A DNA stretch of 64,000 bases from Thiotrichaceae bacterium (GTDB lineage: Bacteria; Pseudomonadota; Gammaproteobacteria; Beggiatoales; Beggiatoaceae). Below, piece by piece: positions 56,145 to 64,000 of this stretch. Numbering within the stretch: position 1 is the first letter of the stretch; each line of letters opens with the position of its first letter. Under the pieces are notes generated by a model that was not told the DNA's origin, did not search any database, and worked only from the letters and a program-made list of their open reading frames with translations. Location of the stretch: the NCBI GenBank assembly GCA_011391085.1, contig JAABRD010000012.1, forward strand, positions 1-64,000. Reading direction: 5' to 3'. A program made the translations under genes and the position numbers.

Positions 56145-58262
56145 ATGAAACACACTCTCTTACTCATCACTCTGAGTCTATTTCTCACTGGTGTTTCCAG
56201 TTCCGCCACCCTCCGCACTCACACGGCTGGTAGCACTCTGAGTTACACTTATGACGGTGCGCTACTCCGTGCCGAAACCTGGACGGGCAACCTCCTCCAG
56301 GGCCAGGTTCAGCAAGATTATAATAATGTCCTCCGAATCGCGAGTCTCAAGGTCAACGACGCCAATCCGATTCAATATGGCTACGACGCGGAAGGCTTGC
56401 TAACAGGCGCCGGGGAATTGACCTTGACTCGGAGTCCTCAAACGGGTCTGTTAACGGGTACGACGTTACGACAAGTCACGACCCAGTTGACTCACAATCC
56501 CTTTGGCGAATTGGCGAGTGAGACGGTTAAGTTTGGCGAGAGTCTGCTGTATCAAGCTACCTACACTCGTGATAAGTTGGGACGGATTCTGGGGAAAGTG
56601 GAGACCGTTGCGGGAGAGACCCACACTGACGAGTATCGTTATGACTCGCGGGGTCGTCTCGTGGAGGTCAAACAGGACGGGCAGGTGACTCAGACGTTGA
56701 GTTATGATGCCAATGGCAATCGTCTCCTCGCGAACCAGGTTACCGCCAGTTACGATAATCAAGACCGTCTCCTCCAACAGGGTGAGGTGACTTATTCTTA
56801 CACCCTTACGGGCGACTTACAGACTCAAACGCAAGGGGGTCAAACCACTCGTTACACCTCCGACACGTTGGGTAATTTGACCAAAGTGGAGTTGCCCAAT
56901 GGCACGGTGGTGGAATATGTGATAGATGGAAATGACCGCCGCGTGGGTCGGAAAGTGGATGGCAACCTCACTCACCAGTGGTTATATCATGGCCCCTTGA
57001 CCCCCATTGCCCAATTGGATAGTCAAGGTCAAGTGGTCGCCCGCTATGTGTATGGCAGTCAAGACCACGTTCCTGATTACCTCCTCCTGGGGGAGACCCT
57101 GTATCGCTTGGTGACCGACCAGTTAGGAAGTGTGCGACTGGTGGTCAACGTGATGACAGGGGAGGTGGTGCAACGGTTGGATTATGACGTTTGGGGGAAC
57201 GTCCTCCAAGACACGAATCCTGGGTTTCAACCATTTGGGTTTGCGGGCGGCATGTACGACTCGTTGACGGGTTTGGTACACTTTGGTGCGAGAGAGTATG
57301 ACCCACTGGTGGGAAGATGGACGACGAAAGACCCGATTGGGTTTGCCAGTGAAGATACCAATCTGTATGCCTACGTGTATAATGACCCGGTGAATCAAGT
57401 GGACCCGTCGGGACTCTTTTGGAATGTCGTGGCCGGTTGCTTACTCGGTGGTGGGATTGAACTAGCCTCCCAAGTGTTCCTCGAGGGCAAGAGTTTAGGT
57501 TGTGTGGACTGGGGAAGTGTGGCCTGGGAAACCGCGATGGGATGCAATCCATTTTCCAAAGCCACCAAGGCGAGTAAAGCGGCGAAGGGATTAGGTTGTC
57601 TGGGTGGAAATAGCTTCGTGGCAGGGACGTTAGTACACACCGACCAAGGGTTAACACCGATTGAGGAAGTCAAGGTTGGGGACCAGGTGAAGTCCTACAA
57701 TGAGAGAACGGGGCAGACCAGTTTTGAACCCGTGCTGGAACTCATGCAACATGACGGGACGGTTCCGTTGGTGAAAGTGACGTTGGACTCTGGTGAGAGT
57801 TTGGAGGCGACGGCGGGTCATCCGTTTTATGTTCAGGGGAAAGGGTGGAATGTTGCCGCCAGCTTGAAGGTTGGGGAGGCGCTGCGGTTGCATAATGGGG
57901 TGACTCTGGTCATCAAGACGGTTGAGACTGGTAGTCGTTTGGCCCGCGTGTACAATTTCTCGGTGGCGCGGAATGCCAATTACTTCGTCGGGGAGGACGG
58001 GGTGTTGGTGCATAATTGTAAAACTCCAAAATTAAAAGGAATTCATTCCAAAGAAACATTAACGTCAGGCTCCAACAAATATAGTTATGATTATTGGAGT
58101 AAACAATCAACAGATAACATTGTGAAATCTCTAAAATCCGGACAAGAAGAAGCTCTTCGAGTCAAACCGGACGGCAGAATCTGGAATGGGAACACACGTA
58201 CAACGATTCTTCAGGAAAGAGGGTTCGATATAAATACGTTACCTTATGAGGCACTAGAATGA
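56145..58262 (+). CDS. Short secreted Rhs with HINT domain and ParB-like tip
   Basis: This 705-residue protein has its own Sec signal peptide (MKHTLLLITLSLFLTGVSS). Rhs repeats and core follow directly (about 30-420), diverged from the other cassettes at sequence level. After DPSG come a hydrophobic linker and a HINT (intein-like) domain, from the Cys in GCLGGNSFVAGTLVHT (about 485) through TAGHPFYV to the terminal VHNC, which would cleave off the tip. The final 80 residues contain VKPDGRIWNGNTRTTILQERG, which resembles a ParB/sulfiredoxin-type nucleotide-binding motif. The gene ends exactly one base before the next ATG. Confidence 0.85.
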   Translation: MKHTLLLITLSLFLTGVSSSATLRTHTAGSTLSYTYDGALLRAETWTGNLLQGQVQQDYNNVLRIASLKVNDANPIQYGYDAEGLLTGAGELTLTRSPQTGLLTGTTLRQVTTQLTHNPFGELASETVKFGESLLYQATYTRDKLGRILGKVETVAGETHTDEYRYDSRGRLVEVKQDGQVTQTLSYDANGNRLLANQVTASYDNQDRLLQQGEVTYSYTLTGDLQTQTQGGQTTRYTSDTLGNLTKVELPNGTVVEYVIDGNDRRVGRKVDGNLTHQWLYHGPLTPIAQLDSQGQVVARYVYGSQDHVPDYLLLGETLYRLVTDQLGSVRLVVNVMTGEVVQRLDYDVWGNVLQDTNPGFQPFGFAGGMYDSLTGLVHFGAREYDPLVGRWTTKDPIGFASEDTNLYAYVYNDPVNQVDPSGLFWNVVAGCLLGGGIELASQVFLEGKSLGCVDWGSVAWETAMGCNPFSKATKASKAAKGLGCLGGNSFVAGTLVHTDQGLTPIEEVKVGDQVKSYNERTGQTSFEPVLELMQHDGTVPLVKVTLDSGESLEATAGHPFYVQGKGWNVAASLKVGEALRLHNGVTLVIKTVETGSRLARVYNFSVARNANYFVGEDGVLVHNCKTPKLKGIHSKETLTSGSNKYSYDYWSKQSTDNIVKSLKSGQEEALRVKPDGRIWNGNTRTTILQERGFDINTLPYEALE

Positions 58263-58610
58263 ATGGATGAACAATGGGAAGAAGAGTTGGCAAAGTTCTC
58301 GAAAATGGTTCCATCGCAAAAAATTATATGGCTAAGTAGGCTTTTATTCTTTGTCTCAATGTTTGCTAGGGATACCTATCAAGTCGGTACAGACTATGTT
58401 GAAAAGCCTGAAAAGCTTAGAAAGTATAACGAACTGTTACATAGGATTGCCAGCTTTCAACTGGAAATAGCTATCAATAAAGAAGTGAGAAAACCAGATA
58501 AGCAGTTTTTCTTAATGTTAGCCGCAGCAATAGATGAGATAGGAATAAATGTTTCTACGTTAGTAGGTGTGATGAAAAGTAGCCAGGTAGGGTGGGCCAA
58601 CGTCCTTTAG
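58263..58610 (+). CDS. Candidate immunity protein for the ParB-like tip
   Basis: This 115-residue, mostly helical protein starts directly at the rhs stop codon (TGAATG). The body (KIIWLSRLLFFVSMFARDTY, later QFFLMLAAAIDEIG) has no recognised family. The last ten residues (SSQVGWANVL) and the stop codon are encoded by the leader repeat, so the original C terminus was probably replaced when the next cassette joined. Confidence 0.65.
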   Translation: MDEQWEEELAKFSKMVPSQKIIWLSRLLFFVSMFARDTYQVGTDYVEKPEKLRKYNELLHRIASFQLEIAINKEVRKPDKQFFLMLAAAIDEIGINVSTLVGVMKSSQVGWANVL

Positions 58611-58685
58611 TTTGCCCATCGTTCACTACGACGGTCTGTGGGTATAGTGGGTCAACCTGCCTCTAACGCCCCTTCATCATTTTTA
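58577..58685. repeat. Rhs leader repeat, copy before the truncated secreted rhs
   Basis: This near-complete copy reads AGCCAGGTAGGGTGGGCCAA, then GTTCACTACGACGGTCTGTG and GTGGGTCAACCTGCCTCTAA. Its first 33 bp code for the C terminus of the preceding immunity ORF. It ends about 25 bp before the next start codon. Confidence 0.8.
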
Positions 58686-58708
58686 ATTTTAAAGCCAGAT
58701 TAACTATT

Positions 58709-59842
58709 ATGAAACACACATTCTTACTCATCACCCTGAGTCTGTTTCTCACCGGCGTTTCCAGTGAGGCCACTCCTCGCGGCCCCCCGACCACGATGCA
58801 ATATGACTTGCTGGGACGGCTGGTGAAGGAGGAAAATCCTGTCGGCGGTGGCTGGACGTTAGCCACTTCTCGAACCGGGAAGTTATCCGAAGCCAGTTTA
58901 ACCAGTGGCGAAGGTCGAACCAGTCGTTATCTCATTGAAATGTTCAATGACCGCGATTTGAGACGAGTGAATACCTCTCCCGACGGGACGCAACAGGTCG
59001 ACATGTCGTGGAGTAACGGCACGACGACTCGCACGCAACCAGACGGGACGGTGATAACCCAGAAGCAAGGACCTGACCCACGGTTTGGGATGTTATCGCC
59101 GGTCACGACAGAATTGACGATAACGTTGCCCAGTGGGTTGACGGGCACGGTGAGGACCCAACGGGAAGCGACGCCGGGGGTGGATTTGGATTTAAGTAAG
59201 CCGGCGCGGTTAAAGACGACGGTGACGGTCAATGGGAAGAGTCATTGGAGTGAGTACACGGCCGTGGATCGGAAGGTGGTGACCACCAGTGCGATGGGGC
59301 GAGTCACGACCGAGTTACTGGATGAGAAGGGACGAGTCATTCAAGCCCGTGTCCCCACCTTGGAACCGGTGCATTACACCTATGACCCTCGTGGCCGCTT
59401 GACTCAAGCTAGTCAAGGTCAAGGAGAAGAGTTACGAACGGTGACTCTCGCCTACGATAACGCTGGTGAAGTGAATCGAGTCACCGACGCCCTGAGTCGT
59501 GACGTGAATTTCGCTTACGACGCGGCAGGTCGCCTGACCACTCAAACGCTACCCGACGGGCGGGAGATTCGCTATACTTATGACGCCAATGGCAATGTCA
59601 CGTCCATTACGCCACCCAGTCGACCAGTCCATCAGTTTGACTACACGGCCGTGGACCTCCAGAATCTCTATCTGCCACCGGTCTTGCCCAGTGTGCCACA
59701 ACCACAAACCGTCTATGCTTACAATTTAGATAAGCAACTGACCCAAATCAGATGTGCTGTTGGGGAAGGTGGGGGAGGGGCAGACGAAGCCTCCACACCA
59801 ACGGGAGAAACCGTGTTTCTTGAAGAAACTCGGTTTCTTTAA
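58709..59842 (+). CDS. Truncated secreted Rhs lacking core and tip
   Basis: The signal peptide (MKHTFLLITLSLFLTGVSS) is almost identical to that at 56145. The body then matches the middle of the full-length Rhs (from TTMQYDLLGRL to YNLDKQLTQI, corresponding to about 44970-45925). Homology stops abruptly, and 30 unrelated residues (RCAVGEGGGGADE...) follow up to a terminator-like hairpin. With no core or toxin tip it is likely a decayed cassette or a repeat donor. Confidence 0.75.
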   Translation: MKHTFLLITLSLFLTGVSSEATPRGPPTTMQYDLLGRLVKEENPVGGGWTLATSRTGKLSEASLTSGEGRTSRYLIEMFNDRDLRRVNTSPDGTQQVDMSWSNGTTTRTQPDGTVITQKQGPDPRFGMLSPVTTELTITLPSGLTGTVRTQREATPGVDLDLSKPARLKTTVTVNGKSHWSEYTAVDRKVVTTSAMGRVTTELLDEKGRVIQARVPTLEPVHYTYDPRGRLTQASQGQGEELRTVTLAYDNAGEVNRVTDALSRDVNFAYDAAGRLTTQTLPDGREIRYTYDANGNVTSITPPSRPVHQFDYTAVDLQNLYLPPVLPSVPQPQTVYAYNLDKQLTQIRCAVGEGGGGADEASTPTGETVFLEETRFL

Positions 59843-59845
59843 AAC
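59805..59845 (+). terminator. Hairpin at the end of the Rhs locus
   Basis: Imperfect arms GAAACCGTGTTTCTT and AAGAAACTCGGTTTC are followed by TTTAAAA. The structure overlaps the last codons of the truncated rhs and could end transcription of the whole array. Confidence 0.6.
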
Positions 59846-59949
59846 GGTTACGTTAAGAAACTCAGTTTGTTACAACGCTTTCAAGACGTGACAACTCTTT
59901 GACCTTTATCAAGGTCTAAAGGACAGCGACTTCTTTAAGATAGGGATTG

Positions 59950-60048
59950 AGAGATAATACCCCTGACAGGGGTGTTATAGTAATACTCGTTCGTTCCGTT
60001 TTGTACCTATGTTCGAGGGATAACACTCCTTGATGGGGTGTTATCCCT
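59950..60048. repeat. Two GATAACACCCC-type hairpins
   Basis: Hairpins of the form ATAACACCCC/GGGGTGTTAT occur at about 59954-59979 and 60017-60047. The same stem forms the centre of the element at 24131-24235. No gene is seen in 59843-60138. Confidence 0.65.
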
Positions 60049-60138
60049 ATTCCTGCTGATTGAAAAATATATCACACAAGGTACACAAGTTTCTTAATAC
60101 TTAGTTTGTAATTGATGATGAAGGAGACCACCATAAAA

Positions 60139-61575
60139 ATGAAAAACAGACCAGATTTTCAAAAAACAGCGTCCATCTTCTGTATGGCGGGCCTCAGCGG
60201 TCTGCTACTCCAGGGATGCAATGATTCTGACAGTGAAGGGGGAACGGCTTCCAGCGCCGCGTCAACGCCTACAGCTACGACGTCAACGCCTGCAACGTCA
60301 GAAAGTACGACCACCCTCAAAGTGGCGGGCAGTCGGATGGGAAGTTCAGGAGACTTCATCCCCAAACACAACGCTTACGACCTGGCGGTCGGGGCCCCCG
60401 ATGCCAGCGGTGGCAAAGGTGCAGTGTTGTTTATCAAAAGCACTGAATCGGATTTTTCCTCCTATCTGCTAGGTGACGTCGAAGGAGATAATTTCGGTAG
60501 CCAAGTCACCTACCTGGGCGACCTCGTGGGCGATGGTGGTCAATACCTTGCCGTCGGCGCCAAATATGCCACGGGTGAAACGCCCTTGAGTGGGGCCGTA
60601 TATATCTACCGGTTGACGGCTACCACCCCTGAACGAATTGCCACACTACGCGGACAACTGCCCTTGGATAAATTCGGCAGTGCGATGACCACCGGTGACT
60701 TTAACCATGATGGCATTCGTGACCTCGCGGTCTCCGCCATTCACACCTACACTGCGGAAGCCGGTTTTCAAGCCGGTGCGGTATCTGTTTGGTTCGGCGG
60801 CACTTCGCTGAACAGGGTTGCCGACGTGGTCATTTCAGGAAGTAAGGTCAATGATGGCATTGGGGCCGCCCTCGCCGCGGGTGATATCAACGGTGATGGA
60901 AAGAGTGACCTTTTCGTGTCTGCCAGTAGCAAAGTTTTAGTCTTTTACGGAGGTAGTCAGTTTGACCACGTCCCAGACTTGACCATTCGTAGCGATATTG
61001 GCGGCAAAGGAGGTTCTGGTTTCGGTAGCACCCTCGCCTTTGCAGGGGACGTGAATGGAGATGGAATCGGTGACATCGTCATTGGTAATCCTAACCGAAG
61101 CGTACCTGCGAATTATGACAATCAAGGAAGCGTTTATATCTTCCGCGGCTTTAACACTCAACCCGAAAATAACGAGATTTGGGAAGACCAGAGTAACTAT
61201 CGTCTGACTAAAATCGTCGGTGCGGCGCCGATGGACCGGTTTGGGTCCTCTGTAGCCGTCACTGACAATGGTAGCCTGCTGGTGGGCGCACGTTGGGCCA
61301 GCGGTGGAACGCCGTCAGCGCCACTGGCGGTTACCGGGAATGTTTATCGCTTCGAGTTGACGACGCAGGTTGCAAACCCAGCAACCCTCCATACGGCGAA
61401 CCAGGCGGTGCAAACTTATCCCATCGTGTATCAGAGTGGCGAATTTGGACACCATTTGGCATTGGGGGGTGCCCATTTCTTTTCAGGGACACCCTCTCTA
61501 CATGAAAACCAGGGGCGCGTCTATCGTAAACTGATTAACGGCAACGAATCTGACGATGGTAGCTGTTGCGGCTAA
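60139..61575 (+). CDS. FG-GAP repeat lipoprotein (integrin-alpha-like propeller)
   Basis: This 478-residue protein has a lipobox LLQGC with the lipidated Cys at 27. A Ser/Thr/Ala-rich linker leads to a beta-propeller of FG-GAP repeats. Ca-binding loops are clear: DFNHDGIRDLAVS, DINGDGKSDLFVS and DVNGDGIGDIVIG, with FGS/GA repeats between them. I prefer ATG 60139; an upstream TTG/ATG cluster at 60112-60118 would lengthen the signal, and AAGGAG lies at about 60120. It ends SCCG. A surface-displayed binding role is inferred. It may be co-transcribed with the cytochrome 69 bp downstream. Confidence 0.85.
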   Translation: MKNRPDFQKTASIFCMAGLSGLLLQGCNDSDSEGGTASSAASTPTATTSTPATSESTTTLKVAGSRMGSSGDFIPKHNAYDLAVGAPDASGGKGAVLFIKSTESDFSSYLLGDVEGDNFGSQVTYLGDLVGDGGQYLAVGAKYATGETPLSGAVYIYRLTATTPERIATLRGQLPLDKFGSAMTTGDFNHDGIRDLAVSAIHTYTAEAGFQAGAVSVWFGGTSLNRVADVVISGSKVNDGIGAALAAGDINGDGKSDLFVSASSKVLVFYGGSQFDHVPDLTIRSDIGGKGGSGFGSTLAFAGDVNGDGIGDIVIGNPNRSVPANYDNQGSVYIFRGFNTQPENNEIWEDQSNYRLTKIVGAAPMDRFGSSVAVTDNGSLLVGARWASGGTPSAPLAVTGNVYRFELTTQVANPATLHTANQAVQTYPIVYQSGEFGHHLALGGAHFFSGTPSLHENQGRVYRKLINGNESDDGSCCG

Positions 61576-61644
61576 ACAGGAGGACAACGTATCACTATGC
61601 CAGTTTTTTCCATGAACACTAGCTTCAAATCAAGGATAAGCAAA

Positions 61645-62583
61645 ATGCACAACAAGACCCTTATGACTGCTATCTTGGCCACCTTTTTGGTGGCAGCTAC
61701 CAATGCCGACGATTTTACCCCACGCGGTCAAGCCCACGCCCCCGTCCCCACGGGACATGCGGTCGGCCAAGATAATCTTCCAGTGGAACGTCTTACCAAA
61801 CCGGAGAACCGTTACCACTTTGCAGGTGAGGACTGCGGGATTTGCCACCAGCCCTCTGGCAAAGGACGTGAATTCAGCATGGCAGGCACGATTTATACTG
61901 ACCGTACCGGTCGCACCCCCCTCGAAGGTGCTGAAATCATCCTCAAAGATGCCAGCGGAAAGGTCATCAGTATGACTAGCAACGCGGCGGGTAATTTCTT
62001 TACGGAGACCCCCTTCGCCTCGGATCCGCAAGCCGATGCCAGCAGTATTACGAACCCAGGGGCATGGCGTTACAAAGCTTGGGTAAAGAAAGGTGACTAC
62101 ATCTCACCCATGATAACTATCGCCCCAGTGGGCGGTATGTCCGTAGCACGAATGAGTTGTAACATGCACCACGGTCCCGGCGGTAGTCGTGGTGCGCTTA
62201 ATGTTGGTGGCACCAGTACCTTGCCTAGTTATCCCACCGCGGGACTTAGCTTTAAGTCTCACGTTCTACCCATTCTCAAGAACCGTTGCAAGTCCTGTCA
62301 TGTCCCCGGTTCGGCGGGCGGTTCGATCATCTATCCCACCGGTGCCCAGCCGTATTTCCATAGCGGCAAACTCGACTTGTCAGCCTACCACAAGGATAAC
62401 CATCCAGATACGGAAACAGGGATTACTGAAGTGGTGAACACGGGCAGTCCCGATTTGAGTCCACTACTGACTAAGGTGGTGTTCGGTGGCGGTCCCCACG
62501 CGGGAGGTGCTGTTTGGCGGACTACTGACCTGGATTACAAAGCTATTCGGCAGTGGATTGCCGAAGGCGCGAAAGATAATTGA
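61645..62583 (+). CDS. Secreted di-haem c-type cytochrome-like protein
   Basis: A Sec signal peptide (MHNKTLMTAILATFLVAATNA) precedes a 290-residue mature protein. Two haem c motifs are present: CGICH at 64-68 and CKSCH at 215-219. A CNMHH lies between them. A carboxypeptidase-regulatory-like beta segment (GTIYTDRTGRTPLEGAEIIL) sits between the haem sites. The C-terminal part (SHVLPILKNRCKSCH ... WIAEGAKDN) resembles planctomycete-type cytochrome c modules. The start at 61645 has AAGGA at 8 nt; 61597 behind AGGAGG is the alternative. It should be periplasmic or outer-surface; the redox partner is unknown. Confidence 0.83.
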   Translation: MHNKTLMTAILATFLVAATNADDFTPRGQAHAPVPTGHAVGQDNLPVERLTKPENRYHFAGEDCGICHQPSGKGREFSMAGTIYTDRTGRTPLEGAEIILKDASGKVISMTSNAAGNFFTETPFASDPQADASSITNPGAWRYKAWVKKGDYISPMITIAPVGGMSVARMSCNMHHGPGGSRGALNVGGTSTLPSYPTAGLSFKSHVLPILKNRCKSCHVPGSAGGSIIYPTGAQPYFHSGKLDLSAYHKDNHPDTETGITEVVNTGSPDLSPLLTKVVFGGGPHAGGAVWRTTDLDYKAIRQWIAEGAKDN

Positions 62584-62603
62584 GGGTTCCAAAATGAAGT
62601 AGT

Positions 62604-62915
62604 GATGCAAAATGAGTTTTGGAGTCCGGAATAAATTCCGTTGCCGTTGGAGTACGGAATTGATTCCGTTGCCCGTAGCGGAATAAATTCCGTACTCCAA
62701 CATCAACATCAAAACCACGGAATAAATTCCGTACTCCAACATCAACATCAAAACCACGGAATAAATTCCGTACTCCAACATCAACATCAAAACCACGGAA
62801 TAAATTCCGTACTCCAACATCAACTGCCGTTGGAGTACGGAATTTATTCCGTTGCCGTTGGAGTACGGAATTGATTCCGTTGCCGTTGGAGTACGGAATT
62901 GATTCCGTTGCCGTT
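62604..62915. repeat. Palindromic CGGAATAAATTCCG array with 39-bp period
   Basis: Four copies of CGGAATAAATTCCGTACTCC start at 62679, 62718, 62757 and 62796, separated by identical text AACATCAACATCAAAACCA. They are flanked by inverted relatives (GGAGTACGGAATTGATTCCG) on both sides, giving a large overall palindrome. A MITE-like end (GTAGTGATGCAAAATG) is at about 62602. The periodic ORFs here are artefacts. Confidence 0.9.
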
Positions 62916-62934
62916 GGGACTACATTGGAGTTTC

Positions 62935-63110
62935 CTGGATTAGGGGTTTTGGTTGGGAGTCGTGCCCCTGCCACCGGCTGAAGCCTCTAATCCACCGTAG
63001 TGAATTATCTCGTTGCCGTAGGGACGCGCCAGCGTTCCGTTCCCGCAACGCTTTTGCGTTGCCCACGGCATTCCCACGCCGACGCTGGGAACGAGATAAT
63101 TCAGTTGCCT
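62935..63110. repeat. REP-like and CGTTCCCACG repeats
   Basis: A half copy of the GCCACCGGCTGAAGCCTCTA block is followed by an inverted pair based on CTCGTTGCCGTAGGGACGCG and CCCACGCCGACGCTGGGAAC. No gene lies between the cytochrome and 63221. Confidence 0.65.
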
Positions 63111-63220
63111 TTTTTCACGTACTAACAGAGGTGTTGCACACAAGGTTAGATTTGTTATGCACGGGTTCTGAGTTAAAATAGCGGTGGACTAAAAATTTAT
63201 AACTACAAAAGGAGGACACG

Positions 63221-64000
63221 ATGCCCTATCAACTCGACCAAGCCAACCGACTAAATCAAAATTTGCACCCACTGACCAAACCGTGCCTTCTCCTTACTGG
63301 GGCAACCCTCCTCATCCCAACCTCCGTCCTCGCCGGCGTTAGCCAACTTTGGAACAGTTCTCAATCTCATCACAGTTGTGTCGTCACTGACACCGGCGGA
63401 GTCAAATGCTGGGGGTACAACTACTATGGTCAACTGGGTGATAACACCGTCACTTACCGCACAGGCCCTGTGGATGTCAAGGATAGCGCGGGTACTGGCC
63501 TCTTGACTAATGTAACTGCCTTGGCCCTGGGACGTTATCACTCGTGCGCGTTATTGGCCGATGGGACCGTTAAATGTTGGGGCAATAACTATGAGGATCA
63601 ACTGGGCGAGGGGGGCACCGCTTCCTACCATTACCTACCAGTGGCGGTCAAGGATAGCACCGGGACGGCGCCTTTAACTGGTGTGAACGCCCTGGCCGCG
63701 GGACACCTTTACACTTGCGCATTGATGACCAATACCCAAGTCAAATGCTGGGGCGACAACCCTTATGGTCAGTTGGGCGATGGCACCAATACCCGGCGTC
63801 AATTGCCAGTGGACGTCAAAGACAGTGCTGGTACGGGCCTCTTAACTGGTGTGATGGCAATCTCGGGGGGAACGTGGCACGTCTGCGCATTGATGAATGA
63901 TAGCGGGGTCAAATGCTGGGGTGACAATTTAGAGAGTCAACTGGGTGACAACAACGCGCCCATTGACAGTTGGATACCTGTGGATGTCAAAGATAGCACT
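63221..64000 (+). CDS. RCC1-repeat secreted protein, cut by the window end
   Basis: The frame opens at ATG 63221 behind AAAGGAGGACACG and stays open to the window end (260 codons). A hydrophobic signal segment covers about 20-39 (CLLLTGATLLIPTSVLAG). RCC1/BLIP-II-type repeats of about 60 residues follow, each with VKCWGxNxxGQLGD, a PVDVKDSAGTGLLT linker and HSCAL. At least four repeats are visible. Such proteins form seven-bladed propellers; bacterial secreted forms have varied or unknown ligands. The C terminus and length are unknown. Confidence 0.85.
   Translation, partial: MPYQLDQANRLNQNLHPLTKPCLLLTGATLLIPTSVLAGVSQLWNSSQSHHSCVVTDTGGVKCWGYNYYGQLGDNTVTYRTGPVDVKDSAGTGLLTNVTALALGRYHSCALLADGTVKCWGNNYEDQLGEGGTASYHYLPVAVKDSTGTAPLTGVNALAAGHLYTCALMTNTQVKCWGDNPYGQLGDGTNTRRQLPVDVKDSAGTGLLTGVMAISGGTWHVCALMNDSGVKCWGDNLESQLGDNNAPIDSWIPVDVKDST

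Noticed and set aside
62679-62836. Possible CRISPR array with palindromic repeats
   Set aside because: The spacer text between repeats is identical in every unit, so it is a simple tandem repeat.
62641-62874. ORF encoding periodic HQHQNHGINSVL
   Set aside because: The periodicity is that of the 39-bp DNA repeat; no start signal and no independent support.

Overview
The window looks like a chromosome segment of a gammaproteobacterium. The evidence is synteny: nadB divergent from rseC-degP, then lepA-lepB-DUF4845-rnc-era, the block tig-clpP-clpX-lon-hupB-tRNA-Val-tRNA-Asp-ppiD, yciI-bolA, and lysC-csrA. Dense families of palindromic intergenic repeats and large secreted repeat proteins (LamG, choice-of-anchor, RCC1, FG-GAP, Rhs) would fit a large filamentous sulfur bacterium of the Thiotrichales/Beggiatoa type, but that placement is inference, not shown by a marker gene.

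Layout. 1-9.9 kb: nadB, rseC, degP, a glutaredoxin-like protein, lepA, lepB, a DUF4845 protein, rnc and era (NAD synthesis, envelope stress and protein export, translation, RNA processing). 9.9-15.7 kb: a MITE-like repeat family, a toxin-antitoxin pair in reversed order, a Cys-rich unknown, dapE, a PpiC isomerase, bolA and yciI, then a 1-kb gene-free stretch of repeats that includes a 10-unit 22-bp array. 15.7-24 kb: a 1335-residue secreted LamG/repeat protein, a divergent PilB-type ATPase and PpiD. 24.4-31.7 kb: four tRNAs around hupB, lon, clpX, clpP and tig. 32-35.7 kb: a 2[4Fe-4S] ferredoxin, coaD, a lone sugar transferase, csrA and lysC. 36-40.4 kb: two secreted proteins, a CoA-binding protein and a lysozyme-like lipoprotein.

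40.9-59.8 kb is a polymorphic-toxin (Rhs) locus. A full-length secreted Rhs protein of 2235 residues is followed by a chain of truncated Rhs cassettes. Each cassette has a conserved Rhs core, a different C-terminal tip and one or more candidate immunity genes, and a shared leader repeat of about 100 bp lies in front of most of them. Two short Rhs genes carry their own identical Sec signal peptide, and one of these ends in a HINT autoprotease followed by a ParB-like tip. Embedded in a leader repeat at 53757-54587 is an 831-nt group II intron with no intron-encoded protein. Its domain V, domain VI with a bulged branch-point A, and EBS1-IBS1 pairing can all be read directly from the sequence.

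60.1-64 kb: an FG-GAP lipoprotein, a secreted di-haem c-type cytochrome, a palindromic 39-bp repeat array, and the start of an RCC1-repeat secreted protein cut by the window end. The strongest points for follow-up are the ORF-less intron in a multi-copy repeat, the Rhs cassette chain with its shared leaders, and the MITE family with 8-bp target duplications.
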